A program made the translations under genes and the position numbers. From NCBI GenBank assembly GCA_016936655.1, contig JAFGXL010000016.1, forward strand, positions 1 through 64,000: a DNA stretch of 64,000 nt. The letters run 5' to 3'. This DNA is from Nitrospirota bacterium (GTDB lineage: Bacteria; Nitrospirota; Thermodesulfovibrionia; Thermodesulfovibrionales; Dissulfurispiraceae). The notes beneath the pieces were generated by a model that saw only the letters and a program-made list of their open reading frames with translations, ran no database searches and was not told the origin of the DNA. Shown piece after piece: positions 52,959 to 62,986 of this stretch; the stretch's first letter is position 1, and every line of letters starts with the position of its first letter.

Positions 52959-54143
52959 TTGGTTCTTTTTTATCTGCTTATTTTTTTGATTCCATTTCCA
53001 GAGTATCGAAGATTCAGCGGATTTTTTGCTGATATGACGTTGATAAAAGTCGTGGGCATCCTGACTGTTATATATGCCATATACAGGCATATGCAGGGTT
53101 TGAAAAACGGGTTCTGGCCCCCAGAAAGAACAAAGTTCTGGTTCTTCTGTTTTTTTGCCGGACTTTTTACAATCCATTTTTCCGGCAAGGTGATTTCAGA
53201 TTGGGCTGTGCATGTAGCGCTTTTTTATGTTGTAATGGTGCTTGTAGATTCACTCGAAGTTATCATCAAGTCTTTTTTTGTAACTATAGCAGCTATGCTT
53301 GTAAACTGCATCCAGTCCTGGAAGGGGCTGTATATTTATAGTTACTATGCCAGACCAACAGGCAGCTTCGATGACGCCAACTATTTCGCATTGGGACTGA
53401 TTGTTAGCATAGGTATGGCAGCATGCCTGTACAAGCTTTATCCAAAGTACAAAATCTTTTTTTCCGTCAGTATGCTCATGCTGTTTTTTACTCTTATGCT
53501 CACTGCATCAAGAGGCGGCATACTCGGGCTGGGTATAATGACGATGCTTTTCCTGCTTAAGCTTAAAAAGCCTCAAAAGGTGATATTCTATTCTGCTCTT
53601 TTATCGATTATTACAACAGTAATAATAATTAATTTTGCCCCTGATGTTGCTGTCAGATTTAAAGGCGAAGATCATAGCACAGCCAGCTCTACAGAAAACC
53701 GTAAAAATATGCTGATCACCGGGATAAATATGGTAAAAGAAAACAAATTGACCGGAATCGGATATGGCAATTTCAAACCAATGGCAAGAGAATACAACCC
53801 GGAGCTTACAGATACAGTATTTGTGGCTCATAATTCATATCTATCTGTTGCTGCAGAGCTTGGACTTCCCATGCTAGCTGCTTTTTTGATCTTGCTCGGA
53901 TCAGTCTATTTCAGTATACGAAAATTTATAAGACTTACTAAGGAAAATGAGCGGATGCTAACGGTTTTAAACACAATACAGATCGTTTTTGTCGGCTACT
54001 GTTGCTCAATAGCTTTTCTTACTGCAGAGCGCGAGAAATATCTGTGGCTGCTAATTCTATTTATCATGGCGCTTGGCAAGCTTGTGCGTACGGAGCAGTC
54101 GAAGAAAAGAGAACAGCAGGAGTATGTGTTAACTGGAGCATAG
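52959..54143 (+). CDS. O-antigen polymerase/ligase family membrane protein (Wzy_C type)
   Basis: A 394-residue hydrophobic protein with about ten helices. Near residue 265 the signature loop GIGYGNFKPMAREYNPELTD leads to VFVAHNSYLSVAAELGLP, the His-Asn-x-Tyr pattern of the Wzy_C family. The middle FTLMLTASRGGILGLGI is also typical. It would polymerise or ligate the glycan at the periplasmic face. The start is TTG at 52959, two bases after the previous stop, chosen because the next Met (codon 26) would remove the first helix. It is the second gene of this family in the window, so it probably serves the PEP-CTERM polysaccharide rather than LPS. Confidence 0.8.
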   Translation: MVLFYLLIFLIPFPEYRRFSGFFADMTLIKVVGILTVIYAIYRHMQGLKNGFWPPERTKFWFFCFFAGLFTIHFSGKVISDWAVHVALFYVVMVLVDSLEVIIKSFFVTIAAMLVNCIQSWKGLYIYSYYARPTGSFDDANYFALGLIVSIGMAACLYKLYPKYKIFFSVSMLMLFFTLMLTASRGGILGLGIMTMLFLLKLKKPQKVIFYSALLSIITTVIIINFAPDVAVRFKGEDHSTASSTENRKNMLITGINMVKENKLTGIGYGNFKPMAREYNPELTDTVFVAHNSYLSVAAELGLPMLAAFLILLGSVYFSIRKFIRLTKENERMLTVLNTIQIVFVGYCCSIAFLTAEREKYLWLLILFIMALGKLVRTEQSKKREQQEYVLTGA

Positions 54144-54199
54144 AATATTTAGATACAGATTTTTATATTTAGCAGGCAGTCCTGAATTTTGATTGAGCC

Positions 54200-55183
54200 A
54201 TGAAAGTATCTGTAATCATACCAACATACAACAGAGGTCATATTTTAGAGCGTGCTATTGAAAGTGTTATGGCGCAGACATATGCAAACTGGGAACTAAT
54301 AATTGTTGACGACGGATCAACAGACAACACAGAAGAACTGACAAGAACGTACCTATCTGAGAGCAGAGTCTATTTTTTCAGACAGGAAAATACAGGGGTA
54401 GCAGCTGCAAGGAATACCGGAATTGCTCATGCAACTGGCGATCTGATAGCATTTTTGGATTCTGATGATGCATGGGAGAAGGAAAAGCTCGCAACTGAGG
54501 TTGATATATATGAAAAACATCCAGAGGTTGGCATGGCATTTTCAGATGTGCAGACCGTTAAGGACGGAGCAATAACACATTCGTATATGCCATGCATGCC
54601 CCTGTTTTCTTCTATGGTTGATAAATCACTTGATGTCAATATATTTCCTTCAAGGGCTATCTTTGCCATGCTCTTGCAGGAGTACCCTACAATCCCGAGC
54701 GCTACCACAGTAAGAAAAAAACTGATCGATCAAAATGGTATGTTTAAGCTGATGAATGCAGAAGACTGGGAATTTGCTTTGAGAATCTCCAGATATGCTG
54801 ATATTGCATATATAAATAAACCATTGGCAACAAGATTCATTCAAGGGGATTCAGTTAACAGCACAAAAAAACCCTATGCATTGCGGGATATGATTTTAGA
54901 GCTGAGTAATTACAGAAAACCTAAAGTGTGCGATTCTTCAGAAAGGGCAGCAGCAAGGAATGGACAAGAAACCCTTTACAGATTTCTCGGATGGTATTAT
55001 CTGCATAATAAAATGCGTAGAAAGGCGATTTCAACTTATATAAAAGGATTTTTAGATCTGAGAAGCGGTGAGATGCTTTTCAGGTCTTTTGGAGTTCTTA
55101 TCCCTGCGCCTATCTATAATTTAATAAAAAACCTTTTCTGCTCGCAGGCTGTGCAATGCAAGAGTGATCTTGTCCCAAAATGA
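54200..55183 (+). CDS. Family 2 glycosyltransferase
   Basis: A 327-residue GT-A enzyme. VSVIIPTYNRGHILERAIESV at the start, then ELIIVDDGSTDNTEEL near residue 34, and the D-x-D equivalent AFLDSDDAWEKEKL near residue 90, a fully canonical family 2 donor site. The C-terminal half (NAEDWEFALRISRYADI, then PYALRDMILELSNYRK) would bind the acceptor. No membrane helix is evident except a weak hydrophobic patch at the end. It overlaps the next gene by 4 bases (ATGA). Acceptor and sugar are unknown; the context suggests repeat-unit assembly of the XrtA-linked polymer. Confidence 0.9.
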   Translation: MKVSVIIPTYNRGHILERAIESVMAQTYANWELIIVDDGSTDNTEELTRTYLSESRVYFFRQENTGVAAARNTGIAHATGDLIAFLDSDDAWEKEKLATEVDIYEKHPEVGMAFSDVQTVKDGAITHSYMPCMPLFSSMVDKSLDVNIFPSRAIFAMLLQEYPTIPSATTVRKKLIDQNGMFKLMNAEDWEFALRISRYADIAYINKPLATRFIQGDSVNSTKKPYALRDMILELSNYRKPKVCDSSERAAARNGQETLYRFLGWYYLHNKMRRKAISTYIKGFLDLRSGEMLFRSFGVLIPAPIYNLIKNLFCSQAVQCKSDLVPK

Positions 55184-56313
55184 GAGATATGCAGAAAGAA
55201 AATATACTTATGCTTTTTGGAGCAGATTCTTCCCTGCAATGGGGGCGTTCATATCAGATCGCTAAGGCATTTAGCTCTATGGGTCACAAAGTCTTATATA
55301 TTGATTTGCCCTTGTCTTTGCAGAAGGGATTTTGTCCTAAAAAACAAAAAGACAAAGAAGAGCGCTTCGAAGTTTTTCAGCCGCTGCTTGGGCTGCCATG
55401 CGCAAAGTTTGCATGGCTGAGGCAGATCAATTTTCTTATCCAGAAGCAGCAGCTTAACAGATATCTTGAAAAAACCGGATTCAGCCCTTCAATAGTATGG
55501 GCATACGCACCCTATGAGCCAAGGTTGGCCAAATATATCAAAGAGACTTATAATCCGCATCTTGTTGTGCACGATATTGCGGATGAGAGAATTGCTCTTG
55601 CGGAAACACAGTCTGGCCAGAGAGCTGCCAGAGTCACAAAAAAGTATGAAGAAGAAATAGCTGGTTACTGTGATGCAGTAATAACTATAACAGAGAAGCT
55701 CCGGGATACAAAAAAGCATCTTCATGAATCTATTTTTGTAATGCCAAACGGAGTTGATATGGATATGTTCAAAAAAAATGCTGAATACACCAAGCCCGAA
55801 TATTTCCCTGATACCGAGGGAAAGGTTGTGCTGTATATCGGAGCAATAGAAGAATGGGTTGATGTAGAAGCTATTTATGCTGCTGCTGCTTCTGAAAATG
55901 GTTTGGATTTTTTGTGTGTAGGTCCGGTGCGCTCTGATATATCAAAGCTGAAACAGCTCAGAAATGTTCATTTAATAGGGTCAAAGCCATACAGCGAAAT
56001 GCCCGGATATATTGCACATTCTGATGTATGCATACTTCCTTTTAAAGATAATGAGATAACCCGCAACAGTGATCCTCTTAAACTACTCCAATATCTGAGC
56101 ATGGGCAAACCAGTGGTTGCATTAAAATTTGAAGGTATAAACGATTTTGGTGGCGCTGTTTCAGCGGCATTAACTTATCAGGAGTTTTCCAATATGATAC
56201 ATCTTGCTGCAGAGCAGACTGATAATGTGCCGGCAATTGTTTATGAGTATGATTGGAAAAATCTTCTATCCCGCACTTTGGGACTGCTTGAGGGGATAAG
56301 GAGAAAGGCATGA
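55180..56313 (+). CDS. GT-B-fold glycosyltransferase (TuaH/GT4-like)
   Basis: A 377-residue protein. It starts with [19 protein letters not shown], then a Rossmann-like [12 protein letters not shown]. The middle has [14 protein letters not shown] and [16 protein letters not shown], then [11 protein letters not shown]; the donor domain has [21 protein letters not shown] and [28 protein letters not shown], the C-terminal sugar-nucleotide site. This order resembles the teichuronic-acid glycosyltransferase TuaH group within GT4. It overlaps both neighbours by 4 bases, so all are co-translated. Donor sugar unknown. Confidence 0.82.
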   Translation: MRDMQKENILMLFGADSSLQWGRSYQIAKAFSSMGHKVLYIDLPLSLQKGFCPKKQKDKEERFEVFQPLLGLPCAKFAWLRQINFLIQKQQLNRYLEKTGFSPSIVWAYAPYEPRLAKYIKETYNPHLVVHDIADERIALAETQSGQRAARVTKKYEEEIAGYCDAVITITEKLRDTKKHLHESIFVMPNGVDMDMFKKNAEYTKPEYFPDTEGKVVLYIGAIEEWVDVEAIYAAAASENGLDFLCVGPVRSDISKLKQLRNVHLIGSKPYSEMPGYIAHSDVCILPFKDNEITRNSDPLKLLQYLSMGKPVVALKFEGINDFGGAVSAALTYQEFSNMIHLAAEQTDNVPAIVYEYDWKNLLSRTLGLLEGIRRKA

Positions 56314-57467
56314 AATACGCTGGAAAGAAAAAGGTGCTGAGTGTATTTGGAACAAGGCCTGAGGCCATAAAGATGTCTCCGGTAGTAACAATGCTGCAGG
56401 ATAAGCCTGACATTTTTAAGAGTATTGTATGCGTTACAGCGCAGCACCGTCAGATGCTGGATCAGGTGCTCGAAATATTCGGAATTGTGCCAGACTATGA
56501 CCTAAATATAATGAAGCCGGGACAGGATTTATTTGATGTCACCTGCAATGTTCTTTCTGGCCTTAAACAGGTTTTGATTGATGAAGCCCCTGATATTGTG
56601 CTTGTGCATGGAGACACTACAACAACAATGGCCGCTGCTATAGCAGCATACTACTGCAAAATACCTGTTGGTCATGTAGAAGCAGGACTGCGCACTCACA
56701 ATAAATTTGCTCCCTTTCCAGAAGAAATAAACCGTACTGTGGCAGCACGTCTAACTGATATGCACTTTTCTCCTACAGAGAGGTCAAGACAGAATCTCCT
56801 TAAAGAAGGAATTGATGACGCAAACATATTTGTTACTGGCAATACCGGAGTGGACGCTCTGTTTGCAGCACTCAAGCGTATAAAGAAGGATCATGCATTA
56901 GAATTAAAGCTTAAGGAGCAGTTCTCTTTTCTTGATGAATCAAGAAGGCTTATTTTGGTTACAGGCCATAGGCGTGAAAATTTCGGCGAAGGATTCGAAA
57001 ATATATGCAATGCATTGGCAGATATCGCGATGCAGCATTCTGACGCAGAGATCTTATATCCTGTGCACCTCAACCCAAATGTACAGGAGCCGGTAAAGAG
57101 AATACTCGGCAATAGCAAGTTGGACAATATTCATCTTATTGAACCCGTCGATTATCTGCCTTTTGTTTATTTGATGAACAGGTCTTATTTTATCATCACT
57201 GACTCTGGAGGAGTGCAGGAAGAGGCTCCTTCTTTAGGCAAGCCAGTGCTCGTGATGCGAGAAACAACAGAGCGTCCCGAAGCAGTAGATGCAGGCACTG
57301 TAAAGCTGGTAGGCCCTTTCCGCAGTTCAATAGTTTCTGCTTCCAGCATGTTGATGGAAAATCAGCTCGAGTATAACAAAATGGCTATGGCGCACAATCC
57401 ATATGGTGATGGCACGGCAGCAGCTAGGATTATTGACGCCATCAGCAAAACTATCAAAAGTGGCTGA
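56310..57467 (+). CDS. wecB: UDP-N-acetylglucosamine 2-epimerase (non-hydrolysing)
   Basis: A 385-residue enzyme that makes UDP-ManNAc from UDP-GlcNAc. It begins [20 protein letters not shown], the standard start, followed by [54 protein letters not shown] (His and Glu of the site) and [16 protein letters not shown]. The C-terminal [20 protein letters not shown] and [20 protein letters not shown] complete the family signature. ManNAc (or its uronic acid) is thus a likely sugar of the polymer. A 4-base overlap links it with the upstream gene; the acetyltransferase gene begins 8 bases before its end. Confidence 0.95.
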   Translation: MKYAGKKKVLSVFGTRPEAIKMSPVVTMLQDKPDIFKSIVCVTAQHRQMLDQVLEIFGIVPDYDLNIMKPGQDLFDVTCNVLSGLKQVLIDEAPDIVLVHGDTTTTMAAAIAAYYCKIPVGHVEAGLRTHNKFAPFPEEINRTVAARLTDMHFSPTERSRQNLLKEGIDDANIFVTGNTGVDALFAALKRIKKDHALELKLKEQFSFLDESRRLILVTGHRRENFGEGFENICNALADIAMQHSDAEILYPVHLNPNVQEPVKRILGNSKLDNIHLIEPVDYLPFVYLMNRSYFIITDSGGVQEEAPSLGKPVLVMRETTERPEAVDAGTVKLVGPFRSSIVSASSMLMENQLEYNKMAMAHNPYGDGTAAARIIDAISKTIKSG

Positions 57468-57993
57468 AAAAAAAACACTTTTAGAAGAAATTCAGTCTGA
57501 TCTTCATACAAATGGCATTAAGTTAACCTTTTCGCCATTAAGGTTGTTTAAGGTAATTTTAAGCTACAGGTTTTTGCCGATTGTGATGATGCGGCTGGTT
57601 GTGAATGATCTCTTTTTGTTGAGTGGTATTTCTAGGATAGCCTTGAATATTTTATATCATATGGAAATAGGCAGAAATGTTCGTATTGGCAAGTCTCTGC
57701 ATTTGCCTCATCCTTCAGGTATTGTTATTGCCACAGGAACGCAAATCGGCGATAACTGCGCAATATACCATCGAACAACCTTTGCAGAAAAAGGCGGCAT
57801 GCATAAAGGTCCGGTTTTGGGAAACTGTTGTGTAGTCGGTACAGGGACAGTTATTCTTGGCAACCTGCACATTGGCGACAATGTAAAAATAGGTCCAAAC
57901 TCGGTTGTAATTTATGATGTTCCTTCAAATACGATCGCATTTGGCAACCCCCTTGTTTTAAAGCAGGTATCAAATGCAAAAACAGCAGATTAG
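57460..57993 (+). CDS. Serine O-acetyltransferase-like left-handed beta-helix acyltransferase
   Basis: A 177-residue protein with N-terminal helices, [11 protein letters not shown] and [18 protein letters not shown], like those of CysE, followed by hexapeptide repeats: [62 protein letters not shown] and [16 protein letters not shown]. The His in HLPHPSG and HRTT correspond to CysE catalytic positions. In a polysaccharide operon, O-acetylation of a sugar is as likely as serine acetylation. The start is probably GTG at 57460, inside the wecB end. An upstream ATG at 57403 would overlap wecB by 65 bases. Confidence 0.78.
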   Translation: MAEKKTLLEEIQSDLHTNGIKLTFSPLRLFKVILSYRFLPIVMMRLVVNDLFLLSGISRIALNILYHMEIGRNVRIGKSLHLPHPSGIVIATGTQIGDNCAIYHRTTFAEKGGMHKGPVLGNCCVVGTGTVILGNLHIGDNVKIGPNSVVIYDVPSNTIAFGNPLVLKQVSNAKTAD

Positions 57994-59089
57994 CAATGCT
58001 AAAAACAAAAAAAAGGTTCTTCTTATCGGATATTATGGGCACAAAAATGTTGGAGATGATGCGCTTGCTGAGGTATGCATTGAGAACATATGGGAGCTCA
58101 TGAAACCTGACGTGGAGATCACTGTCATGAGCAGCTCAAAGGTATATCATGAATCTTCCGCAGATGTTAGTTATCCTGATCTGAGCCGTAGATTCAGCAG
58201 AACAAGGGCTATAATTTGCACTGATGTTCTTTTTTATGGAGGCGGAGGGATATTTCAGGACTACCGAGCAACCGGTCTCGCAGATCTTAGAGATAAGTAT
58301 AGGCATGTTACAGTTGCCAAACTGCTAGGTAAAAAGGTGTTGTTTATAGGAGTGAGCGTTGACAATCTCATTACAGATACAGGAAGACTGCTTACCAAAA
58401 AAATTCTTAATAAGTCAGACTACATATCTGTAAGAGATAGTGATACGTACAATTATCTGAAACATAATCTTAAGGTTACACATGATGTTGAGCAGGCCTT
58501 TGATCTTGCTGTTTTACTCGCACCCGAATCTGCAAACAAGTCTGCTGTTCAATCAAAAATAATTGGACTTTCAGTCTTGCCTCTTAAAAGGTCGGCTCTT
58601 ATGAAGGATGAAGATTTAATGCTTCAAAGTCTATCCGATAGTATGCGAAATATTATTGAAGATTACGGATTTGATGTCAGGCTTTTTATTTTTAATGATT
58701 CGGATGGCGATGCCGCACTTGCTGAAAAGCTGAGCAGTATGATCAATGTAAGTTCATCCGTATCTATTGTTCAGTATCAGAAACCTAAGGAGATGCTGGC
58801 AAAAGTTGCAGAGTGCTCTCATTTTGTTGCAATGAGGCTCCATTCTGCAATATATGCGTATATGGCTCAGGTGCCTTTTGTAATTATAAATTACCACACA
58901 AAGTGTGAGAGATTTGCAAGGTCAGTTGGTCTTGATCAGAGGGCTATTATAAATTCGTTTGAAAATAATATGGCTTCAGAAAAAATATTAAATCTGATAG
59001 GCGGGTGTGTGCCCTTGTCAAATTATGATATAAGGCAGGCCAGAGACGCTGTTCAAAAAACATTTAATAATGCTTTATCGATTATCTAA
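57974..59089 (+). CDS. Polysaccharide pyruvyl transferase family protein (CsaB/WcaK-like)
   Basis: A 371-residue GT-B-like protein: VLLIGYYGHKNVGDDALAE near residue 13, the G-x-x-N-x-G-D-(D/E) motif of the family, then DVLFYGGGGIFQD around residue 82, VLFIGVSVDNLI, and SHFVAMRLHSAIYAYMAQVPFV near 290. It transfers pyruvate from phosphoenolpyruvate to a sugar of the polymer, making a ketal that adds negative charge. Some family members have other roles. It overlaps the acetyltransferase gene by 20 bases. Confidence 0.87.
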   Translation: MQKQQISNAKNKKKVLLIGYYGHKNVGDDALAEVCIENIWELMKPDVEITVMSSSKVYHESSADVSYPDLSRRFSRTRAIICTDVLFYGGGGIFQDYRATGLADLRDKYRHVTVAKLLGKKVLFIGVSVDNLITDTGRLLTKKILNKSDYISVRDSDTYNYLKHNLKVTHDVEQAFDLAVLLAPESANKSAVQSKIIGLSVLPLKRSALMKDEDLMLQSLSDSMRNIIEDYGFDVRLFIFNDSDGDAALAEKLSSMINVSSSVSIVQYQKPKEMLAKVAECSHFVAMRLHSAIYAYMAQVPFVIINYHTKCERFARSVGLDQRAIINSFENNMASEKILNLIGGCVPLSNYDIRQARDAVQKTFNNALSII

Positions 59090-59136
59090 TGCTGGAATCG
59101 GCCTGTGTCTTAAGATAAGGGATAGTTTTATAAACA

Positions 59137-60585
59137 ATGCAGAATATAGGTAAGACATCAAGAAAGGGTATATACTGGAGTTTCAGCTTAAAGCTTATAC
59201 AGCAGGCATACCATTTTGGCGTAACAATAGTGGTAGCCAGAATATTGGGTCCTGCTGATTTTGGTACAATGGCAATAGCTATGGCTGTAATCGTATATGC
59301 TAACAGCCTTACAAATTTTGGAATGACAAGCGCTCTTGTACAGAGAGAGACAATAAATGACCGCCTCATAAATACTGTTTTTACATTCAATTTCAGCCTA
59401 TCAATATTGCTCTGTCTGGGCGGCGTCTTTGGCGCCAAGTATATACCTCTGTTTTTCAATGCAGGCGGTATAGAAAAAATTCTTCCTGTGCTTGCAGTTA
59501 TATTTCCCTTGACATCATTTTATTATATTCCGATGGCTCTTTTAAGAAGAGACCTGCGGTTTAAAGCACACTCGATAATAGATCTTTCCCATAACATAGT
59601 GCAAAGCACAACTATGCTTATAATGGCTATCTGCGGATACGGAATATGGTCGCTGGTATTTGGTCAGATAGCTGGCATATCATCTGCTACAATTTTGGTC
59701 TTGATTGTATCCAGATGGACTCCAAGTCTGAAGTTCAGCATAAAGTCGATACGGAGTGTTAGCGATTACGGTATATGGGACTTTTTGCGAAGCACAGCCC
59801 TGTATCTGGAAGAGTATGTGTCCTATCTGATAATCAGTATGAAGATGAATGCATTTATGGTAGGCCTTTACGACCGGGCAAGCGCGATATCTGCAATGCC
59901 TTTAAACCGTATACAACAGCAGATATCCGCTGTAATATTCTCTGCGTTTAGCAGGATGCAGACTGACAAAAAGAGAGTGACTAATGCGTTTATAAAAGCT
60001 TTTACTGCCACCTCACTGCTGGCCTGTCCGCTTTTGACAGGGTTGGCGCTTGTTGCGCCGCATTTTGTTTTAGCGCTTTTTGGAGATGTGTGGAAGGAGA
60101 TGGTCAGGCCCCTTCAGATATTGTCGATAGCTGTTATATTCCGAATGCTGTACGGGGTGTTTGGCAATCTGAATATAGCGGTATGCGCTTATCGCAGGCA
60201 GAGCATATCTACAATTATGATGACCGGACTGTATGTTGTTTTTTGCACTATTGGGGTAAGGTGGCAGCTTGAAGGCCTAGCTTATGCTGCACTGCTTGCT
60301 TCAGTTCTCACCTTTATTTATTTTGGTTATATATCAAAAAATGCTCTAGATTTGAAATGGGCTGATATATTGAGATGTCTTGTCCCTGCTGTTACCGGAA
60401 GCATTGCCATGTCAGTTGTGGTAAAGCTTGCTGCAACTTATATGCTGTATGACCATTCGGTTAAAAACCTGATACTTTTAGTGCTTATGGGTGCGATGAC
60501 ATATGCTGGTTCTGTTTTGACGCTGCGCGATAAAAAAGTCATGAATCTGATAAAGGAGATATTTGCTGATTTTAAGCTCGCATAA
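59137..60585 (+). CDS. Oligosaccharide flippase (Wzx/MOP superfamily)
   Basis: A 482-residue inner-membrane protein with about 12-14 hydrophobic segments. The opening SRKGIYWSFSLKLIQQAYHF and VARILGPADFGTMAIAMAV are typical of the WzxC-type branch, as is ALVQRETINDRLINTVFTFN. It would flip lipid-linked repeat units to the periplasm for the polymerase at 52959-54143. The start is the ATG at 59137, 47 bases after the previous stop. Codon use resembles that of the neighbours. Specific substrate is not visible. Confidence 0.88.
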   Translation: MQNIGKTSRKGIYWSFSLKLIQQAYHFGVTIVVARILGPADFGTMAIAMAVIVYANSLTNFGMTSALVQRETINDRLINTVFTFNFSLSILLCLGGVFGAKYIPLFFNAGGIEKILPVLAVIFPLTSFYYIPMALLRRDLRFKAHSIIDLSHNIVQSTTMLIMAICGYGIWSLVFGQIAGISSATILVLIVSRWTPSLKFSIKSIRSVSDYGIWDFLRSTALYLEEYVSYLIISMKMNAFMVGLYDRASAISAMPLNRIQQQISAVIFSAFSRMQTDKKRVTNAFIKAFTATSLLACPLLTGLALVAPHFVLALFGDVWKEMVRPLQILSIAVIFRMLYGVFGNLNIAVCAYRRQSISTIMMTGLYVVFCTIGVRWQLEGLAYAALLASVLTFIYFGYISKNALDLKWADILRCLVPAVTGSIAMSVVVKLAATYMLYDHSVKNLILLVLMGAMTYAGSVLTLRDKKVMNLIKEIFADFKLA

Positions 60586-60614
60586 AGTAAAAGCTGACAG
60601 TAGACCACAAGTTT

Positions 60615-61823
60615 ATGAACATGCAATCTCATGAAATAGATTTACCAGCTGAATTGTACAGTCTTAATCAATCATCTGAAGATTTGATTAATGTATGCTG
60701 TGCTGCGCTTTTGGAGTACAGATCAGATATAGAGGCAGTTGTCCTGACAGGGAGCTTTTCTCGCGGAGAGGAGACGATTGTCAGGTTGAATTCGCTTGAG
60801 AGAATTGTTCTTGGAGATATCGAATTTATTGTGATCACAAAAGAGGGTATCAACCCCTTTGACCTTTTATCAAAAATGAAGTCAGCAGAACAGAAGGCAG
60901 AGGTGATGCTTAAACAGCAAGGAGTGACCTGCTCTGTTGAATTTTCTGCTGTAGCACATAATTTTCTCAAAAGGCTCAGGCCGATGATATTCAGCTATGA
61001 ACTTTTAATGCATGGCAAGGTTGTTTATGGCGATGCTGATCTGCTTGAAAAAGTTACTGGTATTCATGCTAATGATATTCCTAAATCTGATGCTTTTTAT
61101 CTCCTATGCAACAGAATTGTGGAACAGCTGATTCATCTAAAGAAGCTCTCAAAAGGTGAATGCAGCGGACTGGAGGCATACTATCCATTGGTGAAGATGT
61201 ATATGGATATGGCCGGCTCTTTTCTAACAATTACAGGTAAATATGAACCATCATATGCACTCAGGCTTGAGAGATTCTTAGATATGCCAGAGGCAGAGCG
61301 TTTTGTAAGAGGAGAAGAATATTCCAGATTTATTTCAATTCTTGAGTCTATGACAAATTTTAAACTGCAGCGCAATGATAATTTTAATGATAAACAACAT
61401 ACCTCTGATCACATTATGAGTTTATTCAGAGAGACTATTCCTTTTGCATTTAAGCTATGGATTTGGGAAGTAAAGTTTATGACTGGCAAGGATGCTGAAA
61501 CAATTTCAAATAGCTGCAAGGCGATTCTAACAAAACAGACCATAAAAATTAAGCTCCGTGGATGGCTAAAGTACTTGCGTACAGCGTGGGTTATGAATGA
61601 AGAGATTTCTGTTTTAAAGTTTTTGCGGCTCTTTTGTCTCGGTACTCCTCAGATGCTGATATACTGTGCTGCTGCGCACCTGTATTTTGGAGCTGAGGAT
61701 AAAAAGAGATCTGATGTGTATGCTGCTATGTACATAATTCCTAAGAAAATTAATTTAACAAGCTGGAATGAGGCTGTTGATGCTGTTATTGAAGCATGGA
61801 ATAAATTTGTTCGGAGCGCTTGA
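60615..61823 (+). CDS. Nucleotidyltransferase-like protein, function unknown
   Basis: A 402-residue soluble protein. Near residue 45 it has VVLTGSFSRGEETIVRL and then GDIEFIVITKEG, the G-S-x-x-R-G-E and D-x-E pattern of the polymerase-beta-type nucleotidyltransferase (MNT) fold. The remaining 300 residues are helical and hydrophilic, with no further family that I recognise (for example PLVKMYMDMAGSFLTITGKYEP). It might transfer a nucleotide or act on a lipid- or sugar-phosphate. It overlaps the next gene by one base (TGATG) in a glycan operon, which suggests it acts on the same polymer. Not recognised with confidence. Confidence 0.6.
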   Translation: MNMQSHEIDLPAELYSLNQSSEDLINVCCAALLEYRSDIEAVVLTGSFSRGEETIVRLNSLERIVLGDIEFIVITKEGINPFDLLSKMKSAEQKAEVMLKQQGVTCSVEFSAVAHNFLKRLRPMIFSYELLMHGKVVYGDADLLEKVTGIHANDIPKSDAFYLLCNRIVEQLIHLKKLSKGECSGLEAYYPLVKMYMDMAGSFLTITGKYEPSYALRLERFLDMPEAERFVRGEEYSRFISILESMTNFKLQRNDNFNDKQHTSDHIMSLFRETIPFAFKLWIWEVKFMTGKDAETISNSCKAILTKQTIKIKLRGWLKYLRTAWVMNEEISVLKFLRLFCLGTPQMLIYCAAAHLYFGAEDKKRSDVYAAMYIIPKKINLTSWNEAVDAVIEAWNKFVRSA

Positions 61824-62986
61824 TGAACAGACGTGAAATAGTTATATTTATCCTGATTGATGCAATGGGTTGGGAGTGGCTTAAGAACAGACAGTTTGTT
61901 GATGATGTACTTGTTCACAAACAGCCTGTAAAGACTATTCTGGGCTTTAGTTCAGCTGCAATACCGTCTATCCTGACCGGAAAATTTCCAGAAGAACATG
62001 GCCGATGGAATCTTCTGTATTATAATTCTTTGACTTCGCCGTTTCGCTGGACCCGATGGCTCCATTTTTTGCCTAATTTTTTACTGGAGAATCGAGTATC
62101 TAGAAAGTTGATTACAGTGATAACAAAAAAACTGGTTAAGGCTGAAGGATATTTTTCAGGATATGTGCCAACAAATAAACTACACCTGTTCGATATTTGT
62201 GAAAAGTATAATATTTATAAACCAGGCGGCATTGAAGGCACTAAAAGCATTATTGACTATCTTGCTGATTGCGAAGTGCCGCACAAGGTCTATTCATATC
62301 ACGACTACTCTGATGCAGAGACCTTTTCAACTTTGAAGGAAGATCTTAAAGACGAGAGGTGCAAGGTATATTTTGCCTATCTACCTGAGCTGGATGCTTT
62401 TCTTCACATGAATGCTGACAAGCGGGACGAGGTTGATAAAAAACTCGACTGGTATGAGGGAAATATACGCAGTGTAAAGAATGAAGCGGAAGCGCTGGGC
62501 GCTAATATTAGGTTGTTTGTGTTTTCAGATCACGGGATGGCGCCGATAACAGGACATTTTGACTTGATTGGTCTGCTTCGGCGGAATAATATAGATATGG
62601 ATAAAGATTGCACAGCGGTTTTTGATTCGACAATGGCACGGTTTTGGAGCAGCAGCCCGGAAGTGCTGGATCATATAAGAGGTGTCCTTTCTTCATGTTC
62701 TGCAGGAGAGCTGTTGTCTGATGAAGCTCTCAGGGATATGCGGGTATATTTTGATGACGGCAGGTACGGGCAGGTTATATTCCTGATGAAGCCCGGAACG
62801 CTTATATATCCCAATCTTTTTGGTGCTCATAAGCCTAAAGGCATGCATGGATTCCATCCTGATGATAAACATTCCTACGGATCATATCTGGCCTCTGTGT
62901 CCACATACAAACCTGATTTAATAACTGATCTTTATCAGATAATGCGGGATGAAATTGACAGGATCTCCAAAAGAAAAGATGGCTGA
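61823..62986 (+). CDS. Alkaline-phosphatase-superfamily protein (type I phosphodiesterase-like)
   Basis: A 387-residue protein. FILIDAMGWEWLKNRQF holds a metal-binding Asp near residue 12; GFSSAAIPSILTGKFPEEHG has the nucleophile region near residue 42. Later LPELDAFLHMNAD gives Asp and His, FVFSDHGMAPITGHFD near residue 230 gives the Asp-His metal pair, and KGMHGFHPDDKHSYGS carries the last metal His. It has no signal peptide and so may act in the cytoplasm, on a nucleotide sugar or phospho-glycan (phosphoglycerol or phosphoethanolamine transfer are also possible). The preferred start is ATG at 61823; its end overlaps the next glycosyltransferase start by 8 bases. Confidence 0.75.
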   Translation: MNRREIVIFILIDAMGWEWLKNRQFVDDVLVHKQPVKTILGFSSAAIPSILTGKFPEEHGRWNLLYYNSLTSPFRWTRWLHFLPNFLLENRVSRKLITVITKKLVKAEGYFSGYVPTNKLHLFDICEKYNIYKPGGIEGTKSIIDYLADCEVPHKVYSYHDYSDAETFSTLKEDLKDERCKVYFAYLPELDAFLHMNADKRDEVDKKLDWYEGNIRSVKNEAEALGANIRLFVFSDHGMAPITGHFDLIGLLRRNNIDMDKDCTAVFDSTMARFWSSSPEVLDHIRGVLSSCSAGELLSDEALRDMRVYFDDGRYGQVIFLMKPGTLIYPNLFGAHKPKGMHGFHPDDKHSYGSYLASVSTYKPDLITDLYQIMRDEIDRISKRKDG

